Positions 1-7,449 are shown, counted from the stretch's first letter. The stretch is 16,656 nucleotides of DNA from Alphaproteobacteria bacterium (GCA_030037055.1 JASHRZ010000747.1:1-16656), one strand, 5' to 3'. Made by a program: numbers and translations. Notes: generated by a model not told the origin, from the sequence alone.

Positions 1-1047
<1,047 letters not shown>

Positions 1048-1111
1048 CCCGGATGCCGGCCGGCCTCCCCGCTTTCCCCTGCGAGGAGCGAGCGGGCGTC
1101 GCCGCGGAGCC

Positions 1112-1870
1112 ATGGTGACGGGCAAGCGGCGCTGGCCGCGCGTCATCGGTCATCGCGGCGCCGCGCTGTCGGCGCCGGAGAACACGCTCGCCGGCTTGCG
1201 CGAGGCGGCGGCGCTCGGGGTTGCCTGGGTCGAGTTCGATGTCCGGCTCACCCGCGACGAGCGGGCGATCCTGCTCCATGACGACACGCTCGAGCGCACG
1301 ACGACCGGACGCGGCCCGGCATCGCTGCTCAGCTTCGAGGAAATCCGAAGCTTCGATGCCGGCGCATGGTTCGGCGCGGAGTTCCGCGGCGAGCGCGTGC
1401 CCAGCCTCGAGGAGACGATCGAGCTGCTGGCCGAGCTCGGGCTCGGCGCGGTGGTCGAGTTGAAGCCGGCGCCGGGCGCGCAGGAAGCCACCGGCCGTGT
1501 CGTGGCGAGACTGGTGGCCAAGCGCTGGCCGGCATCGCTTCCGCCACCGTTGCTGTCGAGCTTCAAGCCCGAGGCGCTGGCCGCGGCGCGCGCGGCAGCG
1601 CCCGAACTCGAGCGTGCGCTGCTGGTGGGCGCGGTGCCGCGCGGCTGGCGCGAGCAGGTGGCGGCGCTCGGCTGCTGCTCGCTGCACCTCGATCAGCGCC
1701 GGGTTGATCGCGCCGTGCTGGCCGAGCTGACCGGGGCCGGGCTGGCGGTTTTCGCCTATACCGTCAACCTGCCGGAGCGGGCTCAACAGCTGTTCTCCTG
1801 GGGCGTCGACGCCGTTTTCAGCGACTGCCCGGATCGGGTGGCGGCCGGGCTCGGCGCGCGTGGCATTTGA
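1112..1870 (+). CDS. ugpQ: Glycerophosphodiester phosphodiesterase, cytoplasmic type
   Basis: This 252-residue protein should hydrolyse glycerophosphodiesters to glycerol-3-phosphate and an alcohol. The GDPD family signature is complete: H14-R15-G16 followed by PENT at 22-25, the metal-binding E41-x-D43 pair, catalytic H56 in LLHDDTLERT, and a VELKP strand near residue 118. The C-terminal part ends with an FAYTVN strand and an FSDCPDR motif that close the TIM barrel. There is no signal peptide or membrane segment, so it resembles cytoplasmic UgpQ rather than periplasmic GlpQ; no ugp transporter genes are visible, so the symbol is by family resemblance. The ATG is preceded by GGAG at 1106-1109. 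Its stop lies just before or inside the beginning of the next gene, depending on which start that gene uses. Confidence 0.9.
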   Translation: MVTGKRRWPRVIGHRGAALSAPENTLAGLREAAALGVAWVEFDVRLTRDERAILLHDDTLERTTTGRGPASLLSFEEIRSFDAGAWFGAEFRGERVPSLEETIELLAELGLGAVVELKPAPGAQEATGRVVARLVAKRWPASLPPPLLSSFKPEALAAARAAAPELERALLVGAVPRGWREQVAALGCCSLHLDQRRVDRAVLAELTGAGLAVFAYTVNLPERAQQLFSWGVDAVFSDCPDRVAAGLGARGI

Positions 1871-1895
1871 TTATCCCGCGGACAATCAATACATA
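1867..1895 (+). promoter_or_regulatory. Possible sigma-70-like promoter before the nitronate monooxygenase gene
   Basis: A locally AT-rich patch in otherwise very GC-rich DNA holds TTGATT (1867-1872) and TACATA (1890-1895) with a 17-base gap, a good match to the -35/-10 layout. Transcription would begin near 1902, which would favour the GTG at 1938 as start of the following gene over the earlier GTG at 1860. The call rests on consensus matching only. Confidence 0.4.
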
Positions 1896-1937
1896 AGGGG
1901 TAAGAAAGCGGCGCCGGATGCCGCTTGGCGAGGGCAT

Positions 1938-3335
1938 GTGATCGGGCTGAGGCCGCTGGTGATCTCTGGCCGTGAGGTGTTGCCGCTCGTCGAGGGCGGC
2001 AAGGGCATTTCCGTGTCCAACGGCGAGAGCTCGGGAGCCTGGGCGGCCTGCGGCGGGGTTGGCACCTTTTCCGGGGTCAACGCCGATACCTATGACCCGC
2101 GCGGCGCGCGCATCGCCCAGGTCTATCGCGGCCGCACCCGGCGCGAGCGCCATGAGGAACTGATCGGCTATGCCATCGCCGGCGGCATTTCCCAGGCCCG
2201 CATCGCCCACGAGCGAGCCGGCGGCCGGGGCCGCATCCACATGAACGTGCTGTGGGAGATGGCGGCAGCCGAGCGCATCCTGCATGGCGTGCTCGAAGGC
2301 GCGCGCGGCCTCGTCCACGGCGTCACCTGCGGCGCCGGCATGCCGTACAAGATCGCCGAGATCTGCGCACGATACGGCGTCCATTACTATCCCATCGTGT
2401 CCTCGGCGCGCACCTTCCGCGCGCTGTGGAAACGCGCCTATCACAAGTTCCGCGATTGGCTCGGCGGCGTCGTCTACGAGGATCCCTGGCTCGCCGGCGG
2501 CCATAACGGGCTTTCCAACAGCGAGGACCCGGAGAAGCCCGAGGCGCCGTTCCCGCGCGTGCGCGAGCTGCGCCAGATGATGCGCGACTGGGGCCTCGGC
2601 GCCACGCCGATCTTCATGGCGGGCGGCGTGTGGTGTCTTGCCGAGTGGAGCGACTGGATCGACAACGCCGAGCTCGGGCCGATGGCCTTCCAGTTCGGCA
2701 CGCGGCCGCTGCTCACCAAGGAGAGCCCGATCTCGGAAGCCTGGAAGCGCAAGCTGCTCACGCTCAAGGAGGGCGACGTCTATCTGAACCGCTTCAGCCC
2801 GACCGGCTTCTATTCTTCGGCGGTGCGCAACGGCTTCCTCAACGAGCTGCACGCGCGTGCCGAGCACCAGGTGGCTTATACGGTCGAGGCGGTGGGCGAT
2901 CACCTCGCGCCGCTCGAAATCGGCGCGCGCGGCCGCGTCGTCTATCTGACGCCGCACGACCGCGAGCGCGCGCTGACCTGGGTGAGCCAGGGCCTCACCG
3001 AGGCGCTGCGCACGCCGGATTCGACGCTCATCTTCGTCGCGCCGCAAAAGGCGCTGGAAATCCGCGAAGATCAGATCAACTGCATGGGCTGCCTCTCCGC
3101 CTGCCAGTTCTCGAACTGGGCGCAGAACGAGGAAGGCACTACCGGCAAGAAGGCCGACCCGCGCAGCTTCTGCATCCAGAAGACATTGCAGAAAATCAGC
3201 CATTCCGACGACGTGGAGTTCCAGCTCATGTTCGCTGGCCACAACGCCTACCGCTTTGCCCGGGATCCCTACTACGCCAACGGCTTCATCCCGACCGTGC
3301 GCGAGCTGGTCGAGCGGCTGCAGACCGGAGGTTGA
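1938..3335 (+). CDS. Nitronate monooxygenase-like (2-nitropropane dioxygenase family) flavoprotein with C-terminal Cys cluster
   Basis: The protein (465 residues from GTG 1938) resembles FMN-dependent nitronate monooxygenase / 2-nitropropane dioxygenase-type TIM-barrel enzymes. Visible pieces are the N-terminal LVISGREVLPLVEGGKGI strand-loop, SSGAWAACGGVGTFS, a HGVTCGAGMP strand, IFMAGGVW and FQFGTRPLLTKESP, the last two matching the phosphate-binding end of the barrel. It is longer than typical 320-380 residue family members: the extra C-terminal part carries cysteines 382, 385, 389 and 412 (C-x2-C-x3-C-x22-C), possible metal or Fe-S ligands. An earlier in-frame GTG at 1860 would add 26 residues and overlap the preceding gene by 11 bases; I prefer 1938 because homology-like sequence begins just after it, GAGGG lies upstream, and a promoter-like patch sits between the two. 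The substrate is not known. Confidence 0.8.
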   Translation: MIGLRPLVISGREVLPLVEGGKGISVSNGESSGAWAACGGVGTFSGVNADTYDPRGARIAQVYRGRTRRERHEELIGYAIAGGISQARIAHERAGGRGRIHMNVLWEMAAAERILHGVLEGARGLVHGVTCGAGMPYKIAEICARYGVHYYPIVSSARTFRALWKRAYHKFRDWLGGVVYEDPWLAGGHNGLSNSEDPEKPEAPFPRVRELRQMMRDWGLGATPIFMAGGVWCLAEWSDWIDNAELGPMAFQFGTRPLLTKESPISEAWKRKLLTLKEGDVYLNRFSPTGFYSSAVRNGFLNELHARAEHQVAYTVEAVGDHLAPLEIGARGRVVYLTPHDRERALTWVSQGLTEALRTPDSTLIFVAPQKALEIREDQINCMGCLSACQFSNWAQNEEGTTGKKADPRSFCIQKTLQKISHSDDVEFQLMFAGHNAYRFARDPYYANGFIPTVRELVERLQTGG

Positions 3336-3401
3336 CGGCCCTTGGCTCGACGGGCTGAGCGGGCGAAGCGCCGGGGGGGGCCGATTGCGCCGGCCGAGGC
3401 G

Positions 3402-3417
3402 AGGCGCCATCGCGCCT
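3402..3417 (+). terminator. Short GC hairpin, weak terminator candidate
   Basis: AGGCGC (3402-3407) and GCGCCT (3412-3417) can pair as a 6-bp stem with a 4-base loop, followed by only two further T residues. It lies in the 140-base gap between the nitronate monooxygenase-like gene and irr. The gap also holds a run of eight G (3373-3380) and nothing else I recognise. Without a proper T-tract the terminator role is uncertain. Confidence 0.25.
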
Positions 3418-3475
3418 TTGCCTGGGCGGCGATCCTGCGCTAAAGTTGCCTTTTCGCCCTCCGGCGGCCGGAGCC

Positions 3476-3898
3476 ATGAGCGGGTCACGTCCCTTCGCCA
3501 ACGCCCTGGAATTGCTGCGCGACGCGGGCCTGCGCCCGACGCGCCAGCGTCTTGCACTGGCACGGCTACTGTTCGACCGGGGCGATCGCCACGTCACCGC
3601 CGAGCAGCTCCATGGCGAGGCCATCGCCGCTGCCGTCCCGGTCTCGCTGGCCACCGTGTACAACACGCTCCATCAACTCGTCGGCGCCGGCCTGCTGCGC
3701 GAAGTCGTGGTCAATCCTGGCCGGTCCTATTTCGACACCAATGTGAGCGACCATCATCATTTCTTCCTTGAGGAAAGCGGCAGACTGCTCGACATCCCCG
3801 GGGACCGCATCGATGTCAGCAACGTGCCCGCGCCCCCCGCCGGCACCGCCATCCGCCGCGTCGATGTGGTCATTCGCATCGGCCGCGAGGCCGACTGA
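3476..3898 (+). CDS. irr: Iron response regulator Irr (Fur superfamily)
   Basis: This 140-residue Fur-family protein matches Irr, the haem/iron-responsive regulator of Alphaproteobacteria that binds ICE-box operators and controls haem synthesis, iron use and storage. The winged helix is clear: LRPTRQRLALARLLF, then VPVSLATVYNTLHQ as recognition helix. The Irr-type dimer domain follows with YFDTNVSDHHHFF; the three histidines are residues 93-95 and are the haem/metal-linked motif of Irr. There is no cysteine in the protein, so it lacks both the CxxC zinc sites of typical Fur and the N-terminal Cys-Pro haem regulatory motif known from Bradyrhizobium Irr. ATG 3476 is chosen because GGAG lies just before it; an in-frame TTG at 3446 would add ten residues of poor family fit. 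An Irr-like operator lies 14 bases after the stop. Confidence 0.9.
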   Translation: MSGSRPFANALELLRDAGLRPTRQRLALARLLFDRGDRHVTAEQLHGEAIAAAVPVSLATVYNTLHQLVGAGLLREVVVNPGRSYFDTNVSDHHHFFLEESGRLLDIPGDRIDVSNVPAPPAGTAIRRVDVVIRIGREAD

Positions 3899-3912
3899 GC
3901 GCGCCTGCCTTC

Positions 3913-3929
3913 TTTAGAACGGCTCTAAT
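3913..3929 (+). promoter_or_regulatory. Putative Irr-binding site (ICE box)
   Basis: The 17-base TTTAGAACGGCTCTAAT contains a perfect inverted repeat, TTAGA (3914-3918) and TCTAA (3924-3928), with a 5-base spacer. This resembles the AT-rich palindromic iron control element bound by Irr as I remember it (TTTAGAA/TTCTAAA half-sites). It sits directly after irr and four bases upstream of the -35 element of the rubrerythrin promoter, centred about 47 bases before the expected transcription start. The position could serve activation or repression; the sequence does not decide. Confidence 0.65.
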
Positions 3930-3932
3930 CTG

Positions 3933-3961
3933 TTGACTCGCGCCCGGCGCGGGTCCATAAA
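3933..3961 (+). promoter_or_regulatory. Sigma-70-like promoter of the rubrerythrin operon
   Basis: TTGACT (3933-3938) and CATAAA (3956-3961) are separated by exactly 17 bases. The expected start is near 3968, giving a leader of about 50 bases before the rubrerythrin ATG. The near-consensus -35 and its place right after the palindrome at 3913-3929 suggest that rubrerythrin has its own iron-controlled promoter instead of relying on irr transcription. Confidence 0.6.
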
Positions 3962-4007
3962 AAGGCCAGCCGTGCGCGTCAGCCGCAGCATGGCGTTCCG
4001 CCGATCC

Positions 4008-4014
4008 AAGGAGA
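4008..4014 (+). promoter_or_regulatory. Ribosome binding site that decides the rubrerythrin start
   Basis: AAGGAGA at 4008-4014 ends six bases before the ATG at 4021. A second in-frame ATG at 4015 would directly abut this site, too close for use, so 4021 is taken as the start. Confidence 0.7.
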
Positions 4015-4020
4015 ATGCTC

Positions 4021-4440
4021 ATGCCCAAGCTCAAGGGAACGAAGACCGAAGAGAATCTGAAGGCCGCGTTCGCCGGCGAGAGCCAGGCCAACCGCCGCTA
4101 CCTCTATTTCGCGCAAAAGGCCGATGTCGAGGGTTACAACGACGTCGCCGCCGTGTTCCGCTCCACCGCGGAGGGCGAGACCGGCCATGCCCATGGCCAT
4201 CTCGAATTCCTCGAGGAGACCGGCGATCCCGCCACCGGCAAGCCGATCGGCCCCACCGGCGACAACCTCAAAGCGGCAATCGCCGGCGAGACGCATGAAT
4301 ACACCGACATGTATCCCGGCATGGCACGCACCGCGCGCAACGAGGGTTTCGACGAGATCGCCGATTGGTTCGAGACGCTCGCCAAGGCCGAGAAATCGCA
4401 TGCCGGCCGCTTTCAGAAGGCGCTCGACGCGCTCGTTTGA
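4021..4440 (+). CDS. Rubrerythrin-family di-iron protein without rubredoxin domain
   Basis: This 139-residue four-helix-bundle protein belongs to the rubrerythrin/ferritin-like family, whose members reduce hydrogen peroxide at a di-iron centre. The ligands are visible: E20 in FAGESQA, E53-x2-H56 in EGETGHAHGH, a second set in AIAGETHEY, and E124-x2-H127 in KAEKSHAGRF. It contains no cysteine, so the C-terminal rubredoxin domain that feeds electrons in classical rubrerythrins is absent and electrons must come from another protein. The adjacent Fe-S protein gene is an obvious candidate donor. The gene has its own promoter and Irr-type operator. A GC-rich hairpin separates it from the next gene. 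The family call is firm; in vivo peroxidase activity is inferred. Confidence 0.92.
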   Translation: MPKLKGTKTEENLKAAFAGESQANRRYLYFAQKADVEGYNDVAAVFRSTAEGETGHAHGHLEFLEETGDPATGKPIGPTGDNLKAAIAGETHEYTDMYPGMARTARNEGFDEIADWFETLAKAEKSHAGRFQKALDALV

Positions 4441-4467
4441 GGTCGCGGTCCCTGGGGTTGGCGTGAG

Positions 4468-4491
4468 AGGGGGCGCGACCTTGCGCCCCTT
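4468..4491 (+). terminator. Strong hairpin between rubrerythrin and the Fe-S protein gene
   Basis: GGGGCGC (4470-4476) pairs perfectly with GCGCCCC (4483-4489) around a 6-base loop; adding one G-T and one A-T pair makes a 9-bp stem. Only two T residues follow the core stem, so it is more likely a partial terminator or mRNA-stabilising hairpin that lowers expression of the downstream genes relative to rubrerythrin than a full stop. Confidence 0.4.
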
Positions 4492-4520
4492 CGCGCTCCG
4501 GCACGAGCGGGGGTAGCCGG

Positions 4521-5867
4521 ATGCGGGAAGGCAGTCTCGAGGCGCCGACGCGCCGCAGGATCGACTGGCAGGGTGCCGATTTCTACGATCGCGCCAAGAT
4601 CGACGCGGAGATGCATCGCGTCTTCGACATCTGCCATGGCTGCCGGCGCTGCTTCAATCTCTGCGACAGCTTCCCGCGGCTGTTCGACCTCGTCGACAGC
4701 TCCCCCACCGGCGAGGTCGACGGCGTCAAGGTCGAGGATTACGGCAAGGTCGTCGAAGCCTGCACGCTGTGCGACATGTGCTTCATGACCAAATGCCCTT
4801 ACGTGCCGCCGCATCCCTGGGCGGTCGACTTCCCGCATCTCATGCTGCGCTACCGCGCCGCCGATTTCCGCGAGGGCAAGCTTGCGTGGTCCGACCGCCA
4901 GCTGGTTGAGACCGACCGCAACGGCGCGCTCGCCGGAATGGTGGCGCCGCTGGCGAACTGGGCGAGCAGGATCGGCAACGCGCTGACACGGCCGGCGATG
5001 GAGAAGCTCCTCGGCATCGACCGCCGCGCGGAGCTGCCGAAATTCCACGGCCGCAGCTTCACCACGCGCGCCAAATCGGCGCCGCCCGAGCGCGACGAGG
5101 CCGCGCCGGCGCGTGACCGCAAGGCGCTGCTCTACGCCACCTGCTTCGTCAACTACAACAACCCGCGCATTGGCGAGGCGGCGTGCGCCGTGCTCGCACG
5201 CAACGGCGTCGCCACCGAGGTGGCCTATCCCCGCTGCTGCGGCATGCCGCATCTCGAGCAAGGCGATCTCGCGCGCGTCGCCGAGCACGCGCGCACGGTG
5301 GCGGCTGCGCTCGGCGACTATATCGCGCACGGCTACGACGTGGTGGCGCTGGTACCCTCTTGCGCGCTGATGCTCAAATTCGAATGGCCGCTGATCGTGC
5401 CGGAGGACGCAGGCGTCAAGCGGCTGGCGCAAGCCACCTTCGACATCAGCGAGTACATCGTCGACATCGCCAAGAAGGAAGGGCTCGCGCCCGGCCTTGC
5501 GCCGCTGCCGGGCGGCGTCAGCCTGCACCTCGCCTGCCATGCCCGCGCGCAGAACATGGGTGCCAAAGCGGCGGAGATGCTGCGCCTGCTGCCGGAGACG
5601 GAGGTCGCGGTGATGGAGCGCTGCTCCGGCCATGGCGGCTCCTGGGGCGTGCTCAAGGAGAATTTCGAGGTGGCGGTCAAGGTCGGCAAGCCGGTGGCGC
5701 GCCAGGCGCTGAGCAACGGGAAGGCGCATGTCGCGTCCGAATGCCCGCTCGCCGCCATGCATATCCTGCAAGGGATGGCGCTGCTCGACGGCGAGACCAA
5801 GCCGCCGGCCGAGGCGTTCCATCCGATCGAGCTCTTCGCGCGCGCCTATGGGCTGATGAAGGATTAG
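4521..5867 (+). CDS. GlpC/heterodisulfide reductase-type Fe-S protein
   Basis: This 448-residue cytoplasmic protein carries two N-terminal ferredoxin-like 4Fe-4S motifs, C38-x2-C41-x2-C44-x3-C48 and C81-x2-C84-x2-C87-x4-C92-P, followed by two cysteine-rich (CCG-type) domains. The first CCG domain has C208 and C239-C240 (RCCGMPHLEQGD). The second has C339 and C368, with Ser where the second cysteine of the pair is expected (CSGHGG). This is the architecture of GlpC, LutA/GlcF and HdrB/D-like electron-transfer subunits, but no partner dehydrogenase (GlpA, GlcD) lies nearby. Placed between rubrerythrin and DUF3501, it may pass electrons to rubrerythrin; that is inference. Start ATG 4521 follows a G-rich stretch. 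The downstream gene begins six bases after its stop, so the two are co-transcribed. Confidence 0.88.
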   Translation: MREGSLEAPTRRRIDWQGADFYDRAKIDAEMHRVFDICHGCRRCFNLCDSFPRLFDLVDSSPTGEVDGVKVEDYGKVVEACTLCDMCFMTKCPYVPPHPWAVDFPHLMLRYRAADFREGKLAWSDRQLVETDRNGALAGMVAPLANWASRIGNALTRPAMEKLLGIDRRAELPKFHGRSFTTRAKSAPPERDEAAPARDRKALLYATCFVNYNNPRIGEAACAVLARNGVATEVAYPRCCGMPHLEQGDLARVAEHARTVAAALGDYIAHGYDVVALVPSCALMLKFEWPLIVPEDAGVKRLAQATFDISEYIVDIAKKEGLAPGLAPLPGGVSLHLACHARAQNMGAKAAEMLRLLPETEVAVMERCSGHGGSWGVLKENFEVAVKVGKPVARQALSNGKAHVASECPLAAMHILQGMALLDGETKPPAEAFHPIELFARAYGLMKD

Positions 5868-5872
5868 GAGCC

Positions 5873-6463
5873 ATGCCTGCCAAGCGCGAGATCACCCGCG
5901 CCGACATCCTGCCGCCCAAGCAATATGCCGCCGAGCGGCGCGAGCACCGCCGTCGCGGCGGCGAGGTGAAGCGCGGCCGCCGCATCGATGTCGGACCCTA
6001 CTGCACTTTCTATTTCGAGAGCTACGAGACGATGTGGCATCAGGTGCATGAGATGCTGCACATCGAGCGCGGCGGCGAGGCGCAGATCAAGGACGAGCTC
6101 GAGGCCTACAACCCGCTGATCCCCAAAGGCAACGAGCTCATCGCCACGGTGATGTTCGAGATCGAGGATCCGCTCCGGCGCGACCGCGCGTTGGCGCGGC
6201 TGGGCCATGTCGAGGACCACATGTTCCTCTCCGTCGGCGACGAGCGCATCGCCGGCATCGCCGATCCCACGCGCGAGAACACGACGCCCGAGGGCAAGGC
6301 GTCGTCGGTGCAATTCATCCGCTTTCCCTTCACGCCCGCGCAGAAGACGCTGTTCCGTACGCCCGGCACGCCGGTGCTGGTCGGCATCGACCATGCGAAT
6401 TACGGCCACATGGCGGTGATGCCCGAGGCGATGCGCGCGGTGCTGGCGGAGGATCTGAGCTAA
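5873..6463 (+). CDS. DUF3501 family protein
   Basis: This 196-residue protein matches my memory of the DUF3501 family, which is found next to rubrerythrin and GlpC-like Fe-S genes. No function is established. A basic N-terminus (residues about 18-40, rich in Arg/Lys) precedes a region dense in His, Glu and aromatic residues: FYFESYETMWHQVHEMLHIE, then ELEAYNPLIPKG and HVEDHMF. The conserved E/H pattern would suit metal binding, but this is only a suggestion. There is no signal peptide or membrane helix. AGGAG at 5866-5870 overlaps the preceding stop codon, showing translational coupling. Its stop overlaps the stop of the convergent gene on the other strand by four bases. Confidence 0.82.
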   Translation: MPAKREITRADILPPKQYAAERREHRRRGGEVKRGRRIDVGPYCTFYFESYETMWHQVHEMLHIERGGEAQIKDELEAYNPLIPKGNELIATVMFEIEDPLRRDRALARLGHVEDHMFLSVGDERIAGIADPTRENTTPEGKASSVQFIRFPFTPAQKTLFRTPGTPVLVGIDHANYGHMAVMPEAMRAVLAEDLS

Positions 6464-7449
6464 CCGGCGGCGAGCCGGACCAGCGCGTCGTGGACCAGCC
6501 GGTCGATCTCGATCCCGTCGCGGAGCGCGCGCTCGCGGCAGCGGAAGGCGCGTTCGGACGGGATGCGGATCTCCTCGACGCGTTTCTGTCGCGGTGTCGC
6601 CTTGACGCGTTCGATGAGCGCCGTCATCTCGCGCTTGAAATCGTCGAGGGGGCGCAGTAGGTCCGGCTTCAGCGCGACGAAGAAATAGCCATTGTCCTTT
6701 TCGACATCCAAGCCGGAGCCGGCGAGGACGCCTAGCGCCTGCACCATGAGCGCGAGGCCAAACCCTTTATGGCCGCCGAAGGGCAGCAGCGCGCCGCGCT
6801 TTGCCTCGGTGGGATCGCGCGTCGGCTTGCCGGCGCCGTCGATCGCCACACCTTCCGGAAGCGGCTGCCCCAGCCTTTCGCGCAGCGCGAGCTCCGTCAT
6901 CATGAAGGCGGAGGTTCCCATGTCGAAGACGACGACGTCATGCGCCGCCGGCAGCCCAAAGGCGATCGGGTTGGTGCCGAGGATCGGCCGCAAACCGCCC
7001 GGCGGCGCCACCGCGCGCGAGCTGCTGGCGGTATGCAGCGCGACCAGGTCGGCCCGCGCGATGCGCTCGACATAATAGGCGCTGCGCCCGCTCACCCAGC
7101 TGTTGGTGACGCCGACCACAGCGAAGCCGTTTTGCTGCGCCTTCGCGATCACGGCATCGGTCGCGTGATGAAGCGCCAGCATGCCGACATTGTTGCCGCC
7201 GTCGATGAGCGTCGAGATCGCCGTCTCGTGCACCACGCTCGGCGGCCGCCGCGGCAGCTTGAAGCGCGGATGCTCGGGGATGTTGAGAAGCTTGGCGAGG
7301 CCGGAATACCCATAGCCGCACATCGCGGCATCGATGACGTGATCGGCGATGACGCGCGCTTCGCCGGGCTCGTAACCGATGCCGGCGAGCGCCGCCTCGC
7401 CGAGCGCGCGCGCCCTCTCGACGGAAAGATGGACCCGATCTCCCGTCAT
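6460..7449 (-). CDS. Ldh2/malate-L-lactate dehydrogenase family oxidoreductase
   Basis: This 329-residue protein belongs to the NAD(P)-dependent Ldh_2 family (malate, L-sulfolactate, ureidoglycolate and delta-1-piperideine-2-carboxylate oxidoreductases). Family motifs seen are ILGTNPIAFGLP, VFDMGTSAFMMTEL and LLPFGGHKGFGLAL. The position usually reading SHG, with the catalytic histidine, reads YSG here (CGYGYSGLAKLLN), so either the chemistry differs or another residue takes over. Length is normal for the family. ATG 7449 overlaps the stop of the upstream SDR gene as ATGA, so both are translated together. A longer in-frame extension upstream lies wholly inside the SDR gene and has low-complexity composition, so it was not used. 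Substrate cannot be told from sequence. Confidence 0.85.
   Translation of the reverse strand: MTGDRVHLSVERARALGEAALAGIGYEPGEARVIADHVIDAAMCGYGYSGLAKLLNIPEHPRFKLPRRPPSVVHETAISTLIDGGNNVGMLALHHATDAVIAKAQQNGFAVVGVTNSWVSGRSAYYVERIARADLVALHTASSSRAVAPPGGLRPILGTNPIAFGLPAAHDVVVFDMGTSAFMMTELALRERLGQPLPEGVAIDGAGKPTRDPTEAKRGALLPFGGHKGFGLALMVQALGVLAGSGLDVEKDNGYFFVALKPDLLRPLDDFKREMTALIERVKATPRQKRVEEIRIPSERAFRCRERALRDGIEIDRLVHDALVRLAAG

Noticed and set aside
3373..3380. Run of eight G, considered as a phase-variable tract
   Set aside because: It lies between genes, not in a coding start or promoter spacer that I can identify, and such runs occur by chance in DNA this GC-rich.
1818..3563. Long open frame on the minus strand, 581 codons, across the flavoenzyme gene
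   Set aside because: It lies opposite a gene with clear family motifs; its product is Arg/Ala/His-rich low-complexity sequence typical of antisense frames in GC-rich DNA.
4413..5822. Long minus-strand frame, 469 codons, opposite the Fe-S protein gene
   Set aside because: Composition is that of an antisense shadow, without any recognisable domain, while the plus strand has ordered cysteine motifs.
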